Shown: positions 12,201-20,559 of the stretch, one piece after another
Numbering within the stretch: position 1 is the first letter of the stretch
How the letters are laid out: the number at the start of each line of letters is the position of its first letter
NCBI GenBank assembly: GCA_026874595.1
Contig: CM049306.1
Location: 24,295,519 to 24,359,518, forward strand
Length of the DNA stretch: 64,000 bases
Origin: Sipunculus nudus
Lineage: Eukaryota; Annelida; Sipuncula; Golfingiida; Sipunculidae
Direction: 5' to 3'
Notes under the pieces: generated by a model
What the model was told of the DNA's origin: nothing
Databases searched by the model: none
The model's input: only the letters and a program-made list of their open reading frames with translations
Position numbers and translations under genes: made by a program

Positions 12201-15200
12201 TGAAATTACATCTCTGTTACCCATATCCTTCATCCTATGCGGCTTTGAAATACCCCCCAGAATAAACATTTGGTCATCTGTTAACAGGGCACAAATCAGA
12301 ATAACTGGACCTAGAATTTTATTTTTTGACATGCTGGGAGACCCCTGAAAAGTCATCTTGTAAACCTTGAAAATAGGTGTCTGTTACCCATATCCTTCAT
12401 GCTACAGAGCTCCATAGTACCCCAATGAATATTGGATGATTTTATACAAAAGGTCAAGTTTGGAAAAAGTATTTCATTCAAATTTGACATTCAGATGATA
12501 AAATTACTTTTGTCAATGTCTTCCTGGTCAGCTGAGCGTCATGACCCCTGGGTCACTTGTTAGTTAAATGATAGACCTGTTACTCAAAACATCTTATACG
12601 TTTTTTAGTTAAACGCTAGACCTGTTATTTAAAACATCTTATACGATTTTCAGTTAAATGATTAAACTGTTGGTTGAATATCTTCTGCAGTTTCTTAGTT
12701 AAACGCTAGACCTGTTATTTAAAACATCTTATACGGTTTTTTAGTTAAACGATAGACCCGTCATTTAAAACATCTTATACGGTTTTTAGTTAAACGATAG
12801 ACCTGTTATTTAAAACATCTTATACGGTTTTTTAGTTAAACGATAGACCTGTTATTTAAAACATCTTATATGGTTTTTTAGTTAAACGATAGACCTGTTA
12901 TTTAAAACATCTTATACGGTGTTTTAGTTAAATGATAGACCTGTTACTTAAAACATCTTATACGTTTTTTAGTTAAACGCTAGACCTGTTATTTAAAACA
13001 TCTTATACGATTTTCAGTTAAATGATTAAACTGTTGGTTGAATATCTTCTGCAGTTTCTTAGTTAAACGCTAGACCTGTTATTTAAAACATCTTATACGG
13101 TTTTAAGTTACACGCTAGACCTGTTAGTTAGATACCTTATACAGTTTTTAGTTAAGCCCTTTCAATAAGAATTAAAGGACAGGATTTTTATTATTATTAT
13201 GCCTCTACATAAGCCTATTGGGCAATACGGCTCCCTTAAGGTAAATTTTAAGGCATTAGAAATCAAAGTGATTGTATATTGATATATAAATGTGAATGGA
13301 CAGGTGGTGTTTACGGTCCCTGAGAGCGAAGTACAAGCTTCCAAACCCAGAGATGCTGGAAGGCGATCTCGAGGTAACTGTATTCACTCGAATCCGACTT
13401 GAATCAATATTTTAACTGTACAAATTAACTCTCTTTTGAATTCTCATAGGAATTTCTATAGTTTCGGAGGGAGCCCGGCGCCGCCGCCATTTTGCGCCGC
13501 CGCCAGCCGAGTTACGATCATGCATACACCCCAAAACGTATAAGGGGTCACACGTAATACAGAAAACTTATTTAAATAAAACGGGCATTTTGCATGTACC
13601 ATCATTGAATGAATAAGCTTGAAGGTCACTTTAAGCAAACCGACATTTAGCCAGCCGAGACGAGCCAAAATATTCAGCCGACTTCAAGCCAGTCGCGTTG
13701 GTGTGGCAAACAGGGCTCCGGGCTACAGTTACAGTCCAGGATTTTGGAAGGCTTTGGTTTCAACTTCGAGGGAGTAATACCCTAATTCTGGTGGAAAACT
13801 CCTGGAAGAGGGGTTTACATCTACACCGAGGGAGTTATGACCTAATACTGTTGGACAACTCCTGGAAGAGGGGTTTACATCAACAACGAGTAAGTTATAC
13901 CCTAATACTGGTGGACAATTCCGGGAAGAAGGGTCCATCTCATCATCAAGGGAGTTAAACCCTAATACTGGTGGACAACTCCTGGAAGAGGGGGTTACCT
14001 CTACACCGAAGGAGTTATGACCTACTTAAGGTTAACAACTCTGTCAATAGGGGTTTACCGCCAAACGGAGAGAGTTTTACCTTAATAAAGGCCGACAACT
14101 CTGAGAAGAGGGGTTTACCTCAACACTTAGGGAGTTATATGCTAATACTGGTGGACAATTACGGGAAGAGGGATTTACCCCAAAATGGAGGGAGTTATAC
14201 CCTAATACTGTTGGAAAACTCCTGGAAGAGGGGTTTACCTCAACACCGAGGGAGTTATACCAAATTCTGGTAGACAGCTCGTGGAAGAGGAGTTTACCTT
14301 AACCGCGAGGGAGTTATACCCTTATAACGGTGGATAACTCCTGGAAGAGGGGTTTATCTCAACACCGAGGGAGTTATATACCCCAAAAATGGTGGACAGT
14401 TCCTGGAAGAGGGGTTACCTCAACAATGAGGAAGTTATACCCTAATACTGGTGGACAATTTCGGGAAGAAGGGTCTACCTCAACACCGAGGAAGTTATAG
14501 CCTAATACTGGTGAACAACTCCTGGAAGAGCGGTTTACCTCTACACTGAGGGACTTATACCCTAATACTGGTGAACAACTCCTGGAAGAGCGGTTTACCT
14601 CTACACCGAGGGAGTTATACCCTACTTAAGGTTGACAACTCTGTCAATAGGGGTTTACCGCCAGATAGAGAAAGTTTTACCCTAACAAAGGTCGACAACT
14701 CTTAGAAGAGGGTTAAAGGTGTGTTTCCATATGCGCGTGTATATATATGTGTGTATTAGGGCTGTAACGAATGTCTGAGCTCTAGAAAGTTCGCTATCTA
14801 TACATGAAATCTGAGCACATATATTCGCCTACTGCAACATCGCCGGTTCATGAATCTTTTGAGAAACCTTAATTAAGCATAAAAAATAGCACAGAATAAA
14901 TAAAAAAATATCTGACTAAACGAATATGATCTAAAATTCTGTGGCTTTCGGTCTGGAGTCAGGTGGTCCAGGACATCGGTGACGCCTCCGCTACTTGTCA
15001 ACACTATTTTTTCCGCACATTAATCAAAGTGCAGGGTTTTTTTATTCCTTTCAATGAATTTTCCAGGGCAAAAGATTTGCGAACCGTTTTGCGTATCGCC
15101 ATTCTGTATCGTGAATCGGTTTGCCTCGCGAGCTGCCTGGCAATACACAACACTTATGCGCATGTTCGTATATGCGTGAAATGAATAGGTGTGTTTCCAT

Positions 15201-17679
15201 TTGCACGTATATCCGTATATGCGTGAACTGGCAGACTAATTTATTTGTAAAGTGGATTGATCAAGCCTTAAACAAAACTATGGCGAAGTGACGTCATTTC
15301 ACCCTGAATCCCGGAGTTCACGCAGACCCTATGCGTGAAAATCGCTCATGTGGCGATTTCCACGTATATACCCTGACGGACACATGGAAACACCCCGGTT
15401 ACTAAATCATATGAGCTATCTTTTACGCATAAGGTGTGTTTCCAAGTGCACATATATGGGTATATTCGTGAAAAATCGCTCATACGATTTTGTAACTTCG
15501 GTGTTTCCATGTGTCCGTCAGCGTACATGCGTTAGTGCGCATATGCGTGAAAATTGCCGGAAAAGCGATTTTCACGCATAGGGTCTGCGTGACCTCAGGA
15601 ATTCAGGTTAAAATCACGTCACTTCATAATCCTTTTTATTGAAGACCTGCAGGAGCCACTGTACAAATATATTAGTCTACCAATTCATACATAAACGCGC
15701 ACATGGAAACACACCTTTGTACGCATGTACTCGCACAAATAAACACACCTTTAAGCCTAAAAGATTTAGAAGAAAATTTGCAGGTAATTTTTCCCAGTGA
15801 GGGGGGAGGCTTTAAACCACTCCAAAACCTCATTATTCGACATCTGGATCTTTCGATCTATTTTAAACGTGAAACTTTAATTTAATTTCCTAATCTAAAT
15901 GTATCTAAATACATAACTTTTCTATTGTGCCAAGAAGAGGATTTAGTAATTCAGGGTAATTACCTTTTATGAGTTGCGTTGTTTTTTTTATATTATAAAA
16001 CTACTTGGAATTTGAATTCAAACGTATCTTTTTGAAATTGATACTTAATCATTTATCATCAATAATTAATCATTCATGCATTTATTTACAGGACATTCCT
16101 CAATATGTCTATACCCCTTACACTGATTACAAGTATGAAATAAGCGGATACGAAACATCCAACTCACCAATCCCATCTGATCAAGTAAGTATAGTAATTT
16201 TGATTTCTATGCCATACACATAAACACAACGTTTCCTAATACCAATACTACTTATAATTATCATTGAAAGAACTCGAAGAGCTAATGGCTCCGCCAGATT
16301 AAATTTGCACAGTGTCGTAAAATAAAGGTGCCCTCACCTATACGCCCTTTCATCATCCCCCACCCCGCTACTGGACTTTCATGTAAAAAACAGGTCACGA
16401 TTTAACAAGTTCACCGACAAAACCATACACTTTTTTAGTTATCCTGTACAAAACTAAATGCAGAGACGAACATATATATATACACTCACAAAAATTATAT
16501 TTTGCCTGAAACTTCTTAGTCGAATTACATCTTCTCACGAAACAGGTATTGCGGACATGGACACAGAGGTTGTTTTATCATTTATTTAATTATTAAGTAG
16601 TGATACGAAAATGGTTATTAGATGCCGTTTTGCTGTTTCGAAATTATAACTATTAATAATACTACAGTGGAACTTCTATAATGTGGGCACCCTTGGGACC
16701 GGGTCAAACTGCCCACTTTATACAGGTACCCACTGCGTGGAGGTAATGGCACCCACATTCAGCGCTGCCACCTACTTTCAGAAATTGCGGCATGGAATAT
16801 GAAAGTTTGTAAAACACATGTATTTTATATCATAGTCGTAAATGTAATAGAATCGATGAGCTGTGATTTATATAAAAATAATATTTCTCGTGGGGACATG
16901 TTATATATGATTTTATATTATATATATACTGTTTCTTTAAGCTTGAAGATAGCCAGGACAGCGGGATGGACAGTGACAAGAGCTCGTCCATTCCTAATTC
17001 CATGCCTAACACATCAGGTGACAGCGCTGCGGTGTCCGGAGAGTCCGCGGACAGCTCTGGGAGTGGCTTGGTGGTCTACAAAACAATGGCGCCGAAGACA
17101 CAGCTAGAGGATACCAATCAGAACCACATGGCCAGGTACGTCACTTCCGCTCAAGCAGACGCGGCTAACAGGAAATGTGAGAACCCCGTGGACACTGATG
17201 CGAATGAATACCGAAAAACAAAAATGTACGCTGTGGGGAACAGGTCCTCAGATGGGATTGAATATACCTTGACATTGACGGAAATGAACGGAGAAAGACC
17301 TGATCGCAGTGACGCAAACGGGACCGTACCTTATATGTGTATTGGTGGGTCTAATACCAAGAGTACAGGTCACACCCAGGATACCTTAGAGTATCTTAGC
17401 CATTCACAGTTCATGGAGGCTGACACCGCTGGTATGAATGCTTCAGAAATATCAACAGGAAATAACAGCATCGCAATGGTTCGACTGATAACAGACAATA
17501 CAACTGCTGCAAATAAAAATAACAATAATAAGGCCCAAAACGTCACGGTGAAAAACACGTTTGATGATGACCCTGGGTATGAGAGAACTGTGGTGCATTA
17601 TGGGTTTAATGATAATATTAATGATGTAGCGGAGAATGAAGAGGTGATGATCGCCGACTCTCACAATCAGGACAAGTGA
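1..17679 (+). CDS. gp130/LIFR/Domeless-like class I cytokine receptor (3' part, 16 exons)
   Basis: Sixteen exons joined at GT/AG sites with matching phases give one open frame of 963 residues; the 5' end lies outside the window. Residues about 1-631 form six FN3 domains (1-110, 111-226, 227-328, 329-431, 432-526, 527-631). A hydrophobic helix follows at about 640-662, then a basic WCLRSLRAKYK segment, the proline motif KLPNPE, and a tail of about 300 residues rich in Ser, Thr, Asn and Asp. In vertebrate gp130 and LIFR a juxtamembrane proline box ('box1') docks JAK kinases, and the position and spelling fit that role. No kinase or phosphatase domain follows the membrane helix, which argues against receptor tyrosine kinases and phosphatases. 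The probable role is a cell-surface JAK/STAT receptor. The tail has a YKTM (YxxM) site but no YxxQ. An FN3 adhesion protein is the main alternative. Exon structure is seen directly; receptor class is inferred. Confidence 0.75.
359..429 (+). CDS. Receptor exon: FN3 domain 1, C'-loop region
   Basis: A pyrimidine-rich acceptor (ATATAG) and an ACG|GTTAGT donor bound 71 bp. It accepts phase 1 from the preceding exon and delivers phase 0 to the next, which is what the frame needs. The peptide contains PSVYMSIHTED. This is the least certain exon of the model; an upstream variant using the AG at 346-347 would break phase. Confidence 0.45.
535..682 (+). CDS. Receptor exon: FN3 domain 1, E-G strands
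   Basis: A strong TTTTTTCAG acceptor and a GTGAGA donor bound the exon. The peptide has the FN3 E-F signature (SYSFADLRPNTKYDITV). Phase 0 in, phase 1 out. Confidence 0.8.
1300..1391 (+). CDS. Receptor exon: FN3 domain 2, A-B strands
   Basis: Acceptor TTTACAG and donor GTACGT. It begins VPETAPTIYPG after a phase-1 join and ends LRFYWK in phase 0, typical of an FN3 start up to the conserved B-strand Trp. Confidence 0.8.
1674..1929 (+). CDS. Receptor exon: FN3 domain 2, C-G strands
   Basis: Acceptor TTTTTCCAG and donor GTATTA; phase 0 in, phase 1 out. It includes VNCTVSL, the E-F signature LSALTNRSYEVQLKAF and GPSP. NxS/T glycosylation sites are visible at NCT, NVT, NCS and NRS, fitting an extracellular domain. 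Confidence 0.85.
2302..2453 (+). CDS. Receptor exon: FN3 domain 3, A-C strands
   Basis: Acceptor GCATTTCAG and donor GTAAGT; phase 1 in, phase 0 out. The peptide VPPYPLKVFAE...AIKIKWQEP is a clear FN3 beginning, followed by YTIYQCYN. Confidence 0.85.
2950..3103 (+). CDS. Receptor exon: FN3 domain 3, C'-G strands
   Basis: Acceptor CTCTGTAG and donor GTAAGT; phase 0 in, phase 1 out. It contains MDSQTRYTMSTENN, where the F-strand Tyr is conserved but the rest is divergent. Confidence 0.8.
3468..3623 (+). CDS. Receptor exon: FN3 domain 4, first half
   Basis: Acceptor GTTTCCAG and donor CAG|GTTAGA; phase 1 in, phase 1 out. It begins APSQVRFDQTEPEG and has B-strand LSLVWDS. Its last roughly 60 bases are duplicated downstream as a broken copy (see 3743-3912). 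Confidence 0.8.
3743..3912 (+). pseudogene. Tandem-duplicated pseudo-exon tail
   Basis: About 170 bp repeat the 3' end of the preceding exon plus its flanking intron (source about 3566-3740). The copy keeps ACAGGACTTGCTGTGGAT and GGTGTCAGACGCTC, but the codon corresponding to TCA is TAA, and there is no complete upstream exon half or acceptor. It is therefore probably not spliced into the mRNA. Confidence 0.75.
4321..4473 (+). CDS. Receptor exon: FN3 domain 4, second half
   Basis: Acceptor TCTGTTGCAG and donor GTTAGG; phase 1 in, phase 1 out. It holds the FN3 E-F signature (YTITDVKPYTNYTVSMAAV) and GKAGRG. Confidence 0.85.
4706..4866. repeat. 18-bp minisatellite in receptor intron
   Basis: About nine degenerate head-to-tail copies of ACAGAATACCTGAGTTAA. 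Confidence 0.8.
5048..5208. repeat. (AAT/ATT)n microsatellite
   Basis: Runs of AAT on both strands give a locally self-complementary AT-only tract in the intron before the domain 5 exon. Confidence 0.9.
5293..5423 (+). CDS. Receptor exon: FN3 domain 5, A-C strands
   Basis: Acceptor ATATACAG and donor GGG|GTACGT; phase 1 in, phase 0 out. The peptide APSGPPFDISCEF...VTLSWRPPSEPQGEI...YTVRLTG is a textbook FN3 front half. Confidence 0.9.
6232..6304. repeat. (TA)n microsatellite
   Basis: About 70 bp of alternating TA inside the intron that splits FN3 domain 5. Confidence 0.95.
6606..6759 (+). CDS. Receptor exon: FN3 domain 5, C'-G strands
   Basis: Acceptor TATTTTAG and donor GTGAGT; phase 0 in, phase 1 out. 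It has the E-F signature LKAYTEYTFRISAQTS and GYSPWSVTS, the G-strand loop where haematopoietin receptors carry WSxWS. Only a partial match to WSxWS is present. Confidence 0.9.
6997..7311 (+). CDS. Receptor exon: FN3 domain 6 (unsplit)
   Basis: Acceptor TTTACAG and donor GTTTGT; phase 1 in, phase 1 out. A single exon carries the whole membrane-proximal domain: APSKVLNVKIDV, GIMWKSPKNPNGPI, YRVASYW, FNITAVNALGMES. Unlike domains 1-5 it has no internal intron. Confidence 0.9.
7910..8006 (+). CDS. Receptor exon: transmembrane segment
   Basis: Acceptor GTCTTTCAG and donor GTAAGT; phase 1 in, phase 2 out. It encodes a short stalk (GVKHPTIPQKWP), then about 20 uncharged residues (MVVGVISLVILLSIIVVCL) and a stop-transfer Arg. 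Confidence 0.9.
8048..10335. repeat. 45-bp minisatellite array, left part (about 50 copies)
   Basis: Head-to-tail 45-bp units contain GTTAAACGATAGACCTG and TTAAAACATCTTATACGG. Variants alternate ACGATAG/ACGCTAG and ATACGG/ATATGG/ATACGT. It fills the intron between the membrane exon and the box1 exon. The first two units are degenerate (ATGATTGAACTGTTGGTTGA). Confidence 0.97.
10332..12563. mobile_element. Transposon-like insertion inside the 45-bp array (family A copy 1)
   Basis: A 2.2-kb block interrupts the array. TTAG flanks both sides (10332-10335 and 12560-12563), and removing one TTAG plus the block restores a normal 45-bp unit. It starts CTCAGCTGACTG, followed by a TCCGTC/TGTC-rich lead, and ends GACCCCTGGGTCACTTG. 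The 5' CTCAGCTGAC recurs inverted near the 3' end (GTCAGCTGAG). The body is five tandem units of about 337 bp, then three of about 166 bp. There is no transposase ORF, so it is non-autonomous; Helitron-like or other class II mobility is possible but unproven. Confidence 0.85.
10438..12440. repeat. 337-bp / 166-bp tandem repeats within family A element
   Basis: The start motif GCACAAAT recurs at about 10443, 10780, 11117, 11451, 11792, 11958 (as GCATAAAT), 12124 and 12289. The spacing drops from about 337 to about 166. The long units include a GGTGGCGCCACC-type palindrome; the short units lack that half. Confidence 0.9.
12564..13160. repeat. 45-bp minisatellite array, right part
   Basis: The same 45-bp units resume immediately after the insertion. 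The variant unit TGGTTGAATATCTTCTGCAG from the left edge reappears twice (about 12672 and 13037), so variant units were spread or duplicated within the array. Confidence 0.95.
13304..13373 (+). CDS. Receptor exon: juxtamembrane box1-like motif
   Basis: 70 bp, phase 2 in, phase 0 out, donor GTAACT; the acceptor (TGGACAG) has a weak pyrimidine tract. It encodes RWCLRSLRAKYKLPNPEMLE. The PNPE motif about a dozen residues inside the membrane resembles the box1 proline motif of LIFR/gp130-type receptors. The exon lies 5.3 kb from the membrane exon because of the satellite. Confidence 0.75.
13765..14717. repeat. 60-bp minisatellite (about 16 copies)
   Basis: Units contain GGAGTTATACCCTAATACTG, then GACAACTCCTGGAAGAGG and a TTTACCTCAACACCGAG-like segment. 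Two variant units (CTACTTAAGGTTGACAACTC) recur in the same order at about 14020 and 14620, suggesting duplication of a block of about 600 bp. It lies in the intron between the two short tail exons. Confidence 0.92.
15187..15718. mobile_element. Nested foldback (MITE-like) element
   Basis: Outer arms 15187-15345 and 15555-15718 are inverted copies about 160 bp long, with terminal AGGTGTGTTTCCAT / ATGGAAACACACCT. Within them, 15350-15445 and 15445-15535 form a second inverted pair sharing GACGGACACATGGAAACACC. The whole can fold into a long hairpin. No protein is encoded. A lone end of the same family (AAGGTGTGTTTCCATATGCG) lies at 14716-14740. Confidence 0.85.
16092..16184 (+). CDS. Receptor exon: Tyr-rich proximal tail
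   Basis: Acceptor TTTATTTACAG and donor GTAAGT; 31 codons, phase 0 on both sides. It encodes six Tyr in DIPQYVYTPYTDYKYEISGY, possible phosphorylation sites beside box1. Confidence 0.85.
16942..17679 (+). CDS. Receptor terminal exon: cytoplasmic tail and stop
   Basis: Acceptor TTTCTTTAAG (purine before AG, so moderate). The open frame runs 245 codons to TGA. It starts LEDSQDSGMDSDKSSSIPN, a Ser-rich acidic stretch reminiscent of gp130's Ser-rich segment. Tyr sites include VVYKTM (YxxM), EYTLTL, EYLSHS and HYGFND. There is an Asn run near residues 191-197 of the exon product. No known catalytic domain. Confidence 0.85.
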   Translation, partial: LEDSQDSGMDSDKSSSIPNSMPNTSGDSAAVSGESADSSGSGLVVYKTMAPKTQLEDTNQNHMARYVTSAQADAANRKCENPVDTDANEYRKTKMYAVGNRSSDGIEYTLTLTEMNGERPDRSDANGTVPYMCIGGSNTKSTGHTQDTLEYLSHSQFMEADTAGMNASEISTGNNSIAMVRLITDNTTAANKNNNNKAQNVTVKNTFDDDPGYERTVVHYGFNDNINDVAENEEVMIADSHNQDK

Positions 17680-18007
17680 GAAATCGACAACACATGCACT
17701 CGTAACTGTACTCTGACAGATGGGTACCGGTAAAACAGCTCAACCAGACTATTGTTAGCAAATTGATGGACCCATTTGTAAATGCAGAACGTATGGCTAC
17801 ATATGGGACGACACAGCAAAGGTCATGAAGTACTGACGTCATAAATACTGTGACTACTTTAAAGACCACCGTCACCGGAGTAGCTCAGTCTGATTGGGAG
17901 CCCAATGTTATGACTTCTGTTGACGGCTGTCAGACGACAACGTGTTCTTCATTACAGGAAGACGTGAAGACGCGCGCTCTTAAATGTAGATATTTTGGGT
18001 AAACAAA

Positions 18008-18013
18008 AATAAA
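18008..18013 (+). terminator. Poly(A) signal of the receptor gene
   Basis: AATAAA lies 329 bases after the stop codon in AT-rich 3' UTR. It is the first canonical hexamer downstream of the stop. Confidence 0.55.
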
Positions 18014-18189
18014 CCAGGCGTAAGAACTGTGGATGATTGCTGAAAGACAGTAATCGCTTTGTTATATAGCAAAGATTCAATTTCGTTTTTGTTTTATATC
18101 ATAACCTGAAGATATAAACAAATATTTAATAATGATGTTTGATTAAGTGTTATATAATTACGTAACAAGAGGGTCCACATTCATATTTC

Positions 18190-18780
18190 GGGAAGTGAAA
18201 AGACCAGAGAAGAAACGGTGTCGCCACCTACAATCACGTATTTGTAGAGTACATTCAGGAATTTATCTCAGGAGTGGTTTGATGTATCCGCATGTGCATG
18301 TCCATAGATCTTGGGATGGTTTATCTTGTATTCAAGACTGGGGCGCCACCCACGATCATTTTCAATTGAAGTCCCATCTGTTTTTTTTTTTCTGAAAATC
18401 ACACACATCCCATTGGTATAACAATGAAACAGCCTGAAATGTTGCATGTCCATACATATTGGATTGCTTTTCATAAAGAAGAAAGATGGCACCACCTACT
18501 ATCATGTATTCGTTAAAAACATTTATGCATTTTTTTCATAAGTGGTTCGACTTATCAGCCTGAAATGTTGTAGGGCCATAGATCTAGGATGACATTATCT
18601 TTTACACATGACTAATGGTGTCTTCTTCAATAATTGTTAGTGTCTCTTTGGATACTTCTTCATCTCTAATGCCAAATATTTGGAGGGCTGTCAGGTCAGG
18701 AGAGATTTCATGCCTCACTTTATCTAGGCCTCTGTGACTTTTTGCGGATACCCCGAAGCCCAAATTCTAGTATAAGCCAA
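18190..18780. repeat. Degenerate GGCGCCACC-box repeat (family B relative)
   Basis: Three decayed units of about 140-170 bp each contain a GCCACC box followed by a CCTGAAATGTTG / CATAGATCTTGGGATG segment. The 3' edge (ATGCCTCACTTTATCTAGG, then GCGGATACC) matches the 3' edge of the larger repeat at 28.4-29.7 kb. Confidence 0.5.
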
Positions 18781-19337
18781 TATATCTAGTAAAAGTGAAT
18801 ATTTTAATTATGGTAGAGCTCCGATATGATAGAGCACTATCACCAGGAAACATTGAATTCATGCTATATATGTACAGTACGGAGTTTATATATATATATC
18901 CTCACACTTTGGAGATGTTCAGAGGTGAAGGCCTACATAATGGCGTCATTATCAATAAATGAGCTATATGAATATCCTGTTACAAGCTGTTGCAATATAA
19001 TCCATTGTGAAACCATTGTGGTGACTGAGTTGCTTACATATGATAATGTTAACACAGAACTCATGTGACGTCACTGAAACTGATGATATACACAAGGAGG
19101 ACCGATTATGTTTACATACATACGCCTGACATTGTACAGAGTGTCCGTGTCCATGCACAAATTAAATACAGTAATTACAATCGTTCCGTTGACAAATGTC
19201 ATCCATTCATATACATGTGCGCACCGAATAAAACTATGAAGCGCACGAACATTAGTATGGTTGTTTTATTTCTTGTTGATATATCAGATGAATGAAATTT
19301 CATTTCTTCCTTGATATCTCGAATATTGAAAGACAAA

Positions 19338-19338
<1 letters not shown>

Positions 19339-19393
<55 letters not shown>

Positions 19394-19560
19394 GGATAGG
19401 CACATCCAGACAGAGGGAGCAAGAGACACACAGAGAGATAGGCAGAGACAGACGCACAGAGACAGACATAACGAAAGAGACCAAAAGAGCAAATGAATCG
19501 GAGAGAGATCCAGACACTGGTAGAGAGAGAAAGAAAGGGAGAGACAGACAGACAGACAGA
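19339..19560. repeat. (GA)n and GA/CAGA-rich simple repeat
   Basis: About 50 bp of pure GA are followed by degenerate purine-rich GAGAGA and CAGACAGA tracts. Ser/Leu- or Arg/Glu-rich reading frames here are by-products of the repeat. Confidence 0.93.
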
Positions 19561-20099
19561 CAAACTGATTGAGATTGAGAAAGAGGAGAATGATAGGAGA
19601 ATGAAAGCCCGATATATCCGGAATATCCGGGCCCCTTCCCTTTCCTTCTTATCAGGACCTTCGGTTTTACGGGTTTAATCAACTGTGTATTCGATTTTAG
19701 TCCGAGTAATCTAGCCTCTGATAAGATAATATGAACTACAGAAAGGGGTGCAAAGAAATGCTTGACTTGTTTTGTTCTGCAATGGAGACCTTCTGTTTTC
19801 TAAGGCAAATACTTTCTCCGTCATGATAAACTCTCAAAAAGATGTCATGTACAGGAATTATGAATTGCATAAGCGTTTTCGTGAATGGTAGTGATGAAAG
19901 CGAGCTATTACTGATAATATAATGCACGACTACAAATTTGTATATAAGAAATTGTCACAGGGAAATGAGTAACACTTTCAACAGTTTTAAAATACTTCTA
20001 CTCTTTCCCGATTGTGATCTGGTTTGTACAGCCATATAACTTCTTTTACTCTATCAATATATCATACCTGACTGTTGCGATTGATGCTTCTACAATTTT

Positions 20100-20531
20100 C
20101 TACACCGGTTGCCAGTTCCAGTTAGGATCATGCAGATCTCTGGCTCCCTCTACATTTCCTATCACTACTTCACATAATGAGTTTGGAATCCTCAAAGCTT
20201 CCACCTATCGTGACATGTATGGTGACTCAATATTGATATTGACAACAGAAAATTCTTTTACAGATCCATCAATGAGAATCACTGATGAAACTGTCTTTTG
20301 TTCTTCTTTTACGAGATCTGATCTGATCACACAAGTACTGCATCCTGAATCTCCTAGTACTGACAGTGGGGTAATATCTGGCATAACTCTTCCAGACACA
20401 ATTGGCATGATTTTGAACATGGCCCCTCCTTCCTCATAAGCCATTCCGAGTTTATCCATACTTTCATTTACTCTCGTTTTAACATCGGGCGTCTGTTCAC
20501 AAACTCTCAGTACATCCCGTGATATTTCCAA
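20100..20531 (-). pseudogene. Ty3/Gypsy-type retroelement protease relic
   Basis: The minus strand encodes a retropepsin core: LGDSGCSTCVIRSDLV carries the catalytic D-S-G triad, followed by a strand ending NIESPYMSR. In-frame TAG stops lie at 20205-20207 and 20100-20102, with VVIGNVEGARDLHDPNW between them. That segment is the IGN-x-x-GAR motif found at the end of the protease domain in many metazoan Gypsy elements. No reverse transcriptase, integrase or LTR was recognised around it, so this is an isolated, disabled fragment. Family assignment rests on motif recognition only. Confidence 0.75.
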
Positions 20532-20559
20532 ACAGGCGCCTAAGCTCGTGCCGTGAATA

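Noticed and set aside
8048-13160. CRISPR-like regular repeats
   Set aside because: The whole 45-bp unit repeats, with no unique spacers. It is a minisatellite in an animal intron.
13698-14273. Open frames encoding a repeated 20-residue motif
   Set aside because: The 60-bp period is a multiple of three, so frames stay open by arithmetic. Both strands and several frames are open, and there is no splice or start context.
16660-16760. CAGTGGAACTTCTATAATG motif resembling a DNA-transposon end
   Set aside because: No matching inverted end found within the next kilobases.
17877-17910. tRNA-like A box (TAGCTCAGTCTGATTGGGAGC part)
   Set aside because: No B box, no acceptor-stem pairing. It lies in the receptor 3' UTR and is probably chance.
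19199-19682. Ser/Leu-rich and Arg/Glu-rich proteins
   Set aside because: Direct translation of GA/CAGA simple repeats.
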